This document shows, piece after piece, positions 1 through 6,154 of a stretch of DNA of 9,371 nt. The notes beneath the pieces are model-generated. The model saw only the letters and a list, made by a program, of their open reading frames with translations, searched no databases and was not told the DNA's origin. The stretch is from an uncultured Caryophanales bacterium (GTDB lineage: Bacteria > Bacillota_I > Bacilli_A > RFN20 > CAG-288). Each line of letters opens with the position of its first letter. Positions within the stretch are counted from its first letter, which is position 1. The position numbers were made by a program, and so were the translations under genes. The DNA lies in contig CALBLI010000018.1 in the NCBI GenBank assembly GCA_937896065.1, positions 1 through 9,371 on the forward strand, written 5' to 3'.

Positions 1-57
1 ATTTTTATACTAGCAAATATATTTTTAAAAGTTATATATTTATTTAAGAAATTATAT

Positions 58-93
58 ACTTAGTAGAAAAGTAGTACTATTTTATTACTAAGT
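58..93. terminator. Hairpin at the 3' end of mtnN, possible two-way terminator
   Basis: An inverted repeat is visible. ACTTAGTA (58-65) pairs perfectly with TACTAAGT (86-93), then AAAA (67-70) pairs with TTTT (80-83) after a small internal loop. The centre, TAGTACTA, is itself a palindrome. The repeat covers the mtnN stop codon (88-90). On the plus strand it is followed by GTTTTT, which fits an intrinsic terminator for a gene entering from the left. On the minus strand the following bases are AT-rich but lack a clean T-run, so termination of the operon here is less certain. The stem is almost all A-T and therefore weak. The rest of positions 1-57 shows nothing recognisable. Confidence 0.45.
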
Positions 94-807
94 GTTTTTA
101 GTTTCAAAAACTTTTCGGACAAGTAATGCAGCTTTTTCACTAGCTTCATTTAATTGATTATTATAATCATCTTGATTAGATTTAGAAGCTATTACTTCAT
201 CAGATATGGCACGCACTACAAGATAAGGAACATTAGCCATAAATGCTACTTGGCCAACACTAGCTGATTCCATATCACATGCAAGTGGATTATCAAAACA
301 TTTAAACCATTGCTTATCTACTAATTTTTTAGTAATGAAACTATCACCAGTTAATATCAAACCAGTTTTAATATTATCTTCGCTGGTTGCACATTTTAAT
401 ATATTATTTATAAAGCTTTCATCACAATTAAAATATAAAGGCATACCAGACATATTTCCTAATTTATATCCACATTCAGTCAAATCAGCATCGTAATAGC
501 ATGATTTGGTTGCAACTAATATACCAAAAGCTTTCAAGTTACTTGAAATTGATCCAGCTACACCAATATTAATTATTAAATCAGGTGTAATTATTGATAA
601 AAACAGACCTAATTTATAAGCAATTGCAACTTTTCCAACTCCAGAATAAAAAGCATAAATAGTGTAATTATTTATCTTAGATTTTGTTAATTCAAGTCCA
701 TTTGACAAAGTGATGGTTGTGTGTTGTAAATTCTTAAAGAAAGGCTCATATTCTTCTTTTTGAGCAAATACTAAAAGAACTGTTTTCTTATCTGCTTTAT
801 TTCTCAT
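88..807 (-). CDS. mtnN: 5'-methylthioadenosine/S-adenosylhomocysteine nucleosidase
   Basis: This cytoplasmic enzyme hydrolyses methylthioadenosine and S-adenosylhomocysteine to adenine plus a thioribose product, clearing inhibitory by-products of S-adenosylmethionine use. The 239-residue protein matches the PNP/UDP phosphorylase fold and the family's usual length of about 230. Visible motifs are the N-terminal FAQKEEYEPF, whose Glu19 aligns with catalytic Glu12 of the E. coli enzyme; GVAGS (82-86); YYDADLT (104-110); TGDSFI (153-158); DMES (178-181) with ribose-binding Met179 and Glu180; and VVRAISD (197-203), whose Asp203 is the catalytic aspartate. The ATG at 807 overlaps the end of rsfS by 11 bases and has an AAGGAAG site (815-821) at suitable spacing. 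It is the last gene of the operon. No luxS is visible, so the fate of any S-ribosylhomocysteine made is unknown. Confidence 0.93.
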   Translation of the reverse strand: MRNKADKKTVLLVFAQKEEYEPFFKNLQHTTITLSNGLELTKSKINNYTIYAFYSGVGKVAIAYKLGLFLSIITPDLIINIGVAGSISSNLKAFGILVATKSCYYDADLTECGYKLGNMSGMPLYFNCDESFINNILKCATSEDNIKTGLILTGDSFITKKLVDKQWFKCFDNPLACDMESASVGQVAFMANVPYLVVRAISDEVIASKSNQDDYNNQLNEASEKAALLVRKVFETKNT

Positions 808-1234
808 TTATTTTCTTCCTTTTACGATATACAGGTTCTTTTTCACAAATGACTACTTTATGAGGACAATCACTATATAAAGAATCAAAATTTACTCTCT
901 CACGTTCATCACGTAAAAATAATTGAATAACAACATCACGAGCATCTAGAAGGATCCACTTGGAATTATTTTTACCTTCTTTGTGATCTAACAACTTATA
1001 ATTGTCATATAGTGAATCTTCAGCAACCTGAACAACTTTTCTCATTTTAGTTTCATTAGATACTGAGCAAACAATGTAATAAGAAACAAAAGGTGACTTA
1101 TTTTTAACATCATATACAACCACATCTTCACCATAATTGTAACTTAAGTCTTCAGCAATATGAATGACTCTTTTTGAAGTTATGGTGCCTTTATTTTTAA
1201 TATCTAATCTATTAGTGGAATATTTTTTTAACAT
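797..1234 (-). CDS. rsfS: Ribosomal silencing factor RsfS
   Basis: RsfS (DUF143/Iojap family) binds uL14 on the large ribosomal subunit and blocks joining with 30S, lowering translation when nutrients are short. The core is clear: EDVVVYDVKN (36-45), YYIVCSVSN (52-60), EGKNNSKWILLDARDVVIQLF (86-106) and RDERERVNFDSLY (108-120). The reading frame is open up to 1306, but the ATG at 1234 is preferred. It has GAGG at 1243-1246, eight bases upstream, and it avoids a 59-base overlap with yqeK. The resulting 145 residues exceed the usual 105-120. About 20 extra residues precede the domain, and a basic tail (RKRKK, 137-141) follows it. It lies directly after yqeK, as in Bacillus, and its stop overlaps the start of mtnN. 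Confidence 0.93.
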   Translation of the reverse strand: MLKKYSTNRLDIKNKGTITSKRVIHIAEDLSYNYGEDVVVYDVKNKSPFVSYYIVCSVSNETKMRKVVQVAEDSLYDNYKLLDHKEGKNNSKWILLDARDVVIQLFLRDERERVNFDSLYSDCPHKVVICEKEPVYRKRKKINEK

Positions 1235-1242
1235 AGTGTTTA

Positions 1243-1246
1243 CCTC
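1243..1246 (-). promoter_or_regulatory. Ribosome binding site that fixes the rsfS start
   Basis: GAGG, read on the minus strand in AATGAGGTAAACACTATG, sits eight bases before the ATG at 1234 and overlaps the end of yqeK. It supports the 145-residue RsfS over the longer reading frame that opens at 1306, where no comparable site is needed or expected. Confidence 0.8.
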
Positions 1247-1247
1247 A

Positions 1248-1898
1248 TTAATTTTTAATATAATAATTATACATGGAAGTTGTGTAAATGTTATTGCGGC
1301 AATCAATTCCTTTTGTTTTTAAATAATCATCTTGCTGTTTTATCTCTTCAACAAATGCCATATCTATATCTTCATACAATAAGTTTCTTACATCACTTGT
1401 TTCAAAATCGCGTGTTGGTTCACATTTATCAGCAGTATAAATCAATTTTTCAAATTTAGTTAAATTATCTTTGCCACAGCAATGAAATGAGATAGCATTA
1501 AAAATTATATCATTGACATTGAATATATAATAGGCAATGACTGCACTTGCAAAAGCATGATAAGAATACTTAGGGAAATCATTTTGAAAATATTTATTAT
1601 TTAAAGCTAATTCAAACTGTTCATCTTTGCATAGGTCTTTTGCAATATCATGTAAAATACCAGCAATATATGCGTCATTTTTGTTCAAATCATTATTGAT
1701 GCAAGAAACATCATATGCAAGCTTTGCAACACTTAATGAATGATTAAAACGTGCATCAGTTAAAAACAACTTTGCTACATCTATATAAATGTTATCATCT
1801 GTATTATCGATAATTAATGGTATATTTTGAAATGTGCTAATTAATTTTTTAGCTCTGTCTAATGAAGAGGCAAATGAAAATGTAGACGAATTACTCAT
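1248..1898 (-). CDS. yqeK: YqeK-family HD-domain diadenosine tetraphosphate hydrolase
   Basis: YqeK proteins are HD-superfamily metalloenzymes that split Ap4A symmetrically into two ADP, keeping this stress nucleotide low. The metal-binding set is complete: His53, the His83-Asp84 pair in ILHDIAKD, His114, His139 in SFHCCG, and Asp157 in YTADKCEPTR. The family signature following His139 usually reads His-Thr-Thr/Ser-Gly; here it is HCCG. At 216 residues it is about 30 longer than Bacillus YqeK (about 186), with the extra part before His53. The ATG at 1898 overlaps the yqeH stop by eight bases. No good ribosome binding site lies close upstream (the nearest GGAG is about 18 bases away), so reinitiation after yqeH is likely. 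nadD, normally next to or fused with yqeK, is missing here. Confidence 0.92.
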   Translation of the reverse strand: MSNSSTFSFASSLDRAKKLISTFQNIPLIIDNTDDNIYIDVAKLFLTDARFNHSLSVAKLAYDVSCINNDLNKNDAYIAGILHDIAKDLCKDEQFELALNNKYFQNDFPKYSYHAFASAVIAYYIFNVNDIIFNAISFHCCGKDNLTKFEKLIYTADKCEPTRDFETSDVRNLLYEDIDMAFVEEIKQQDDYLKTKGIDCRNNIYTTSMYNYYIKN

Positions 1899-3024
1899 TT
1901 TCTAAAGTAACTTTAACTCCGTTTAAAGTATAAGTTTGAATTGTAAGTCCTTCACCTTTAAATTCAAAATAGCCAAGTCCAAATATTTTAAGTTTATTAA
2001 TTTTATTGGAAGATACATTAAAAGTAGAAGTAGACATATCAGAATATGAATTAATTTTACTAGTTAAATAAGAATTATTTTCATTTTTCAGTTCATTTAA
2101 ATAGTTATCAGCTTTAGCTAAATTGATTTTATAAATTGGTAAATCTGGAGCTAGATAATATGTAAAATCAACTTTTTTCCCGTCCAATAAATCTAGTCTG
2201 AAGAAATTAGAAATAACTAATGATTGACCAGCTTTTAACACTTCTGTCTTTGCTTTAATTTTATCTCTAGGAAGAAGAAATCTCGAAATTGTAGGCTCAA
2301 TATGTGAAATGAGTGAATCAGGATTTTCAATGCCTGGAGTATCATAAATATATGAGAAATTATCAAGAGGAATAGAGATAACATCGAGTGTCGTATTTGG
2401 ATAAGGTGAAGTAGTAATCATCTTATTAGTGTTATTTTTATATTGCTTCAAGAGTGAATTAACAAGCGATGATTTACCAACCTGGTTAACACCAATAAAG
2501 TAAACTGATTTACCATCTCTCATTTTTTCAATCTTGTCAAATATCTCACCAATATTTACAGAATTATTATTAGCAGATGAAGTTAAGATAATATCTTTAA
2601 CTTTTATATTATTAGCAGCAAGAAGTTCTTCACATCTTGCAATTAAACGGCTATCAGCTATATATGGAACAATATCTCTTTTGTTGATAACAATCAAAAC
2701 ATTATCGGACAAATATGAAGATATATTAGATATAATTGATGAATCCATGGTAAATGCATTAATAACATAAACAATCAAATCATTATTCTTTTTAGCATCA
2801 TTTAAAATTGTTAAATATTCATTATTTAAAGAAGGTGCTTCCTTATAGGTTGAATAATGTCGCAATTTATAGCATCTTTGGCAAAGATTTTCATCTTCAG
2901 ATTGAAATTTTTCAGGTGGAATATAACCCTTTTCATCTGGATATTGATCTTGTAATATTGCTCCGCAACCATAGCATCTTCTAACACGAATTTGAGCAGT
3001 AACACCATTTAATTTATCAGCCAT
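1891..3024 (-). CDS. yqeH: Circularly permuted ribosome-assembly GTPase YqeH
   Basis: YqeH is a GTPase needed for maturation of the 30S ribosomal subunit. The 377-residue protein opens with a zinc-binding treble clef (CYGC, Cys17/Cys20, and CQRC, Cys48/Cys51). The GTPase motifs follow in permuted order: G4 NKRD (114-117), G5 TSSA (148-151), G1 GVNQVGKSS (178-186), G2 in PYPNTTLD (207-214), and G3 DTPG (228-231). The C-terminal 140 residues form the family's RNA/protein-binding region. One oddity is the G2 loop, which reads PNTT where the family normally has PGTT. The ATG at 3024 has a strong AGGAGG site (3033-3038) formed by the last Gly-Gly codons of yqeG. It is directly downstream of yqeG, as in Bacillus. 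Confidence 0.95.
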   Translation of the reverse strand: MADKLNGVTAQIRVRRCYGCGAILQDQYPDEKGYIPPEKFQSEDENLCQRCYKLRHYSTYKEAPSLNNEYLTILNDAKKNNDLIVYVINAFTMDSSIISNISSYLSDNVLIVINKRDIVPYIADSRLIARCEELLAANNIKVKDIILTSSANNNSVNIGEIFDKIEKMRDGKSVYFIGVNQVGKSSLVNSLLKQYKNNTNKMITTSPYPNTTLDVISIPLDNFSYIYDTPGIENPDSLISHIEPTISRFLLPRDKIKAKTEVLKAGQSLVISNFFRLDLLDGKKVDFTYYLAPDLPIYKINLAKADNYLNELKNENNSYLTSKINSYSDMSTSTFNVSSNKINKLKIFGLGYFEFKGEGLTIQTYTLNGVKVTLENE

Positions 3025-3025
3025 A

Positions 3026-3544
3026 TTATTTACCTCCTAATTCTATTCCAAGCAGATTACGCTTTAGTAATTTCCTTCTTATTATTATATCAATCTTTCG
3101 ATTGATTTTAGTAAAAATATTGTCTACATCAGTAAGTGGTTCAACAAGAAGAAATAAACCATTTATTTTTTTAGTATATATTCCATCAGTGAGAAGTTGA
3201 TCGCCTACAAATAATGTCTCATTAATATTTATATCATTTTCTGTTAAAAATTGTAAAATACGTTTCTTTTTAGTTTTTTTAGCACGCGACAAATAAGTAA
3301 CTTTTAATTTATCACAATATGGTTTAACTCTTTTTAAACGATTATTGGATATCACATACATCTTTATATCAAGTTTATTCAGCTCATCCTTTAATTTAAA
3401 AGCATCAGATGATGGTATAACCGAAAAAGGTGAATCTAAAGTTTGATCTAAATCAATCACAAGATTTTTAATATGTGATTTTTTTAAAAAAGTTAAATCC
3501 AACTTATAAATAGATTGAATATGATAATCAATTTTAAATTTCAT
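3026..3544 (-). CDS. yqeG: YqeG-family HAD-superfamily phosphatase
   Basis: A HAD-type (subfamily IIIA) hydrolase of 172 residues, matching the family length. Motif I is DLDQTL (31-36) with Asp31 as nucleophile and Asp33 as acid/base; most relatives read DLDNTL. Motif II is SNN (66-68). The motif III lysine is in RAKK (87-90), and motif IV is GDQLLTD (114-120), the most diagnostic stretch for YqeG. The physiological substrate is not established, although related proteins include eukaryotic mitochondrial PGP phosphatase. The constant pairing with yqeH suggests a link to ribosome assembly, but that is inference. Its ATG immediately follows the parC stop codon (TAGATG), and upstream there is only a weak purine stretch (GAAGAAA), so translation is probably coupled to parC. 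Confidence 0.92.
   Translation of the reverse strand: MKFKIDYHIQSIYKLDLTFLKKSHIKNLVIDLDQTLDSPFSVIPSSDAFKLKDELNKLDIKMYVISNNRLKRVKPYCDKLKVTYLSRAKKTKKKRILQFLTENDININETLFVGDQLLTDGIYTKKINGLFLLVEPLTDVDNIFTKINRKIDIIIRRKLLKRNLLGIELGGK
3033..3038 (-). promoter_or_regulatory. Strong ribosome binding site of yqeH inside yqeG
   Basis: AGGAGG on the minus strand lies eight bases before the yqeH ATG. It is built from the Leu-Gly-Gly-Lys codons that end yqeG. Confidence 0.8.
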
Positions 3545-6154
3545 CTATTTCTTCATAGTTTTTTCAAAAAGATCAAATAATGATATTTGTTCATCAGTAT
3601 TATTAGTCTTTTTGACCTTTGCTTTTACTGTTTTAATTTCAGTTGGTGTTTCTATTTTAAAATTTGAATCAATGAATTGGCCATTCTCATTGACACCAAT
3701 CACATTTTCATTTCCAAGATTTGAGATATTTTCTCTCATCTCACAATTGACATCAATAGGATCAATATCTTTTATATCGACAGTTGCCATTTTATCATTG
3801 GTAACAACCGATACTAAATTTAAAAGACTATCACCACGTTGTTTTTCAATCTTAGTAACTGAAACTAATTTCATTGGATTCTTTTTAAAGATTCTAACTA
3901 AATTTGTTTTAGCACCAAGTCGATCAGTTTTATCAACTTTAGAAGCTAAAATCAAACGGCATGCGCGCCTTGAAGACAAGACAAATAGATAGGGATTTTC
4001 ATCAGAATTGATTGAAATAACACTGATCATATTAGCTTGATCTAAGCCTGATGAAATAGCCTTAACACCAATAGCTGCAGGGCTTACTAAATCAATCTCA
4101 TTTTCATTATAACGTGAACTTCTGCCTAATGCATCAACTACAATGATATCTGAATTACCACTTGTCATACAGACGGAGACGACTTTATCATCTTTATCAG
4201 CAAGTTTACATGCTCTTAAAGGCTTCTTAGTTATTTTATCCTGTTTAAAATTGTCTAAGGAAACACGTTTAATTTTGTTTAATTTAGTTAAGATAACCAC
4301 ATTGATTTTAGAATTAAAATCATTTACAAAGAATGCTTTGATAATTTTTTCATTATTTGACATTGTTATCAAATTATTCAAATGTTTTCCTTCGTCTTTC
4401 CACTTTAAGTCAGTAAGAAGATGAACAGGAACATAGGCATAATTTCCTAAGTCAGTAAATAATAAAATATTATCATGTGTTGAACATTTGTTATTTAAAA
4501 CAATCAAATCACCTGGTTTTAAGCGTGGTAAGCCAAGTGGATTATCAGCTTTATTAGCTTCATAACTTGCTTGATATGATTTAATTGATGAACGCTTGGC
4601 ATATCCAGCTTTTGTAATCATGACATAAACATCTTCTTTAGATATGAGTTTAGTAGCAGAAACACTTTCAAATTCATATTTACTATCTAAGATGGTTGTA
4701 CGTCTATTTATAGTAAATGTCTTATTGATTGATTTTAATGTATTAATAATTTCTCTATCTAATTTATTTGGATTACTTAAAATATCATTATATCGTGTGA
4801 TATTAGCGTTGAGTTCGTCATTTTCTTTTCTTAAAGCCATGATATCAGTATTTGATAAACGATATAAAGGAAGCATAGCAATAGCTTCAGCTTGTCTTTC
4901 AGAGAAACCATAATCTCTTTGAATCATATTTTTGACATCTTCTTTACCATTGCATTTTCTAATTTTTGCAATAAGTTCGTCAATGATAGGATATGCTTTA
5001 ATTAAACCTAAGACAATCTCAAGACGATCACTATCAGTTTTTAAATCAAAATTTAATGAACGAGTTAAAACACTTCTTTGATGATTAATATAACTATCAA
5101 TTATCTCAATAAGTGACATAGTTTTAGGATGACCATTATCTAAGGCTAAGAAGTTACATGAGATAGTTGATCTTAAAGCACCTTTTGATTGTAAATAATT
5201 TAAAATATCGCTTGCAGAAGCACCATCTTTTATCTTGATGCAGATATCAATATAGTCCTCAGCCGATTCGTCTAAGATTTCATCGATATTATCAAGAGAA
5301 TCACTCTCTTTTCTCTTATTTAATTGAGAGACTAAGTCTTTTTTAACAACGCCATATGGTATTTCTACGATATGAATTTCATTATTTTCTTCATCAATTC
5401 TTGTTTTACAATATAAATAAAATGATCCTTTACCAGTTTCATATAAATTTTTGATAGCTTCTTTATCATCTAAAATACCACCAGTTGGAAAATCAGGAGC
5501 TTTAATGCATTGTAAAATATCATCAAGTGTTGATCTTTTATGCTCCATACGATATATAACCGCATCAATAGTTTCATTCAAATTATGTGGTGGAATATAG
5601 GTTGCACAACCAACAGCGATACCTTGAGTACCATTTATAAGAAGATTAGGAATCTTACTTGGCAAAACAATTGGCTCTAATGCTTTATCATCAAAAGTGA
5701 GTGTCATATCGACTGTCTTTTTATCTAAATCAGCGGTCATGTAATCACTAATTTGTGCAAGTTTAGCTTCAGTATAACGGTATGCAGCAGCTGGATCGTC
5801 ATCAATACCACCATTATTACCTTGGAAAGCAATGAGTGGAACTGACATTTTCCAATCTTGAGAAAGATGAACTAAAGCATCATAAATTGATGAATCACCA
5901 TGAGGATGAAGATGACCCATGATATGACCAACAATCGTTGCACATTTGACTGTTGGTTTAGAAAAGGTGTATCCACTTTTATACATATCATAGATGATTC
6001 TTCTTTGAACAGGTTTTAAACCATCTCTAACGTCAGGAATAGCACGATCTGATATGACAGCTTTGGCGTAGCGATCAAAAGCATTGATAAGAACATCATT
6101 TAATGGAGAATCGACTATATTCTCATTGATAATAACTTCTTTATTCTTCTTCAT
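3545..6154 (-). CDS. parC: DNA topoisomerase IV subunit A
   Basis: ParC is the DNA-breaking subunit of topoisomerase IV; with ParE it unlinks sister chromosomes. The N-terminal winged helix carries HPHGDSSIYDA (83-93) and the catalytic Arg126-Tyr127 in AYRYTEAK. Conserved DNA-gate segments include GTQGIAVG (175-182). The C-terminal beta-pinwheel starts near residue 500 and lacks the gyrase QRRGGKG box, while the AKRSSIKSYQAS segment resembles Gram-positive ParC, so this is ParC rather than GyrA. At 869 residues it is somewhat longer than most (750-820). The quinolone-determining positions are Ser88 and Asp92, the drug-sensitive-type residues also found in streptococcal ParC. After the pinwheel comes a Lys/Thr-rich linker and a final QISLF (856-860), which resembles a sliding-clamp-binding peptide. 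The ATG at 6154 has a perfect ribosome binding site. Confidence 0.97.
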   Translation of the reverse strand: MKKNKEVIINENIVDSPLNDVLINAFDRYAKAVISDRAIPDVRDGLKPVQRRIIYDMYKSGYTFSKPTVKCATIVGHIMGHLHPHGDSSIYDALVHLSQDWKMSVPLIAFQGNNGGIDDDPAAAYRYTEAKLAQISDYMTADLDKKTVDMTLTFDDKALEPIVLPSKIPNLLINGTQGIAVGCATYIPPHNLNETIDAVIYRMEHKRSTLDDILQCIKAPDFPTGGILDDKEAIKNLYETGKGSFYLYCKTRIDEENNEIHIVEIPYGVVKKDLVSQLNKRKESDSLDNIDEILDESAEDYIDICIKIKDGASASDILNYLQSKGALRSTISCNFLALDNGHPKTMSLIEIIDSYINHQRSVLTRSLNFDLKTDSDRLEIVLGLIKAYPIIDELIAKIRKCNGKEDVKNMIQRDYGFSERQAEAIAMLPLYRLSNTDIMALRKENDELNANITRYNDILSNPNKLDREIINTLKSINKTFTINRRTTILDSKYEFESVSATKLISKEDVYVMITKAGYAKRSSIKSYQASYEANKADNPLGLPRLKPGDLIVLNNKCSTHDNILLFTDLGNYAYVPVHLLTDLKWKDEGKHLNNLITMSNNEKIIKAFFVNDFNSKINVVILTKLNKIKRVSLDNFKQDKITKKPLRACKLADKDDKVVSVCMTSGNSDIIVVDALGRSSRYNENEIDLVSPAAIGVKAISSGLDQANMISVISINSDENPYLFVLSSRRACRLILASKVDKTDRLGAKTNLVRIFKKNPMKLVSVTKIEKQRGDSLLNLVSVVTNDKMATVDIKDIDPIDVNCEMRENISNLGNENVIGVNENGQFIDSNFKIETPTEIKTVKAKVKKTNNTDEQISLFDLFEKTMKK

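Noticed and set aside
1250..1275. TATAAT-like box upstream of rsfS on the minus strand
   Set aside because: It encodes the Tyr/Asn-rich end of YqeK and has no -35 at proper spacing; expected by chance in AT-rich DNA.
1235..1306. Longer reading frame for rsfS starting at 1306
   Set aside because: It would overlap yqeK by 59 bases. The ATG at 1234 has a well-placed GAGG and leaves a protein closer to family length.
2534..2770. Plus-strand open frame inside yqeH
   Set aside because: It is antisense to a strongly conserved GTPase and has no recognisable product or ribosome binding site; a shadow frame.
2826..3008. Minus-strand frame within the yqeH N-terminus
   Set aside because: Out of frame with the clear zinc-finger coding of yqeH; no independent support.
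3612..4913. Three plus-strand open frames (3612-3992, 4143-4424, 4644-4913) opposite parC
   Set aside because: All lie within the parC coding region and show no domain or start signals; antisense shadows.
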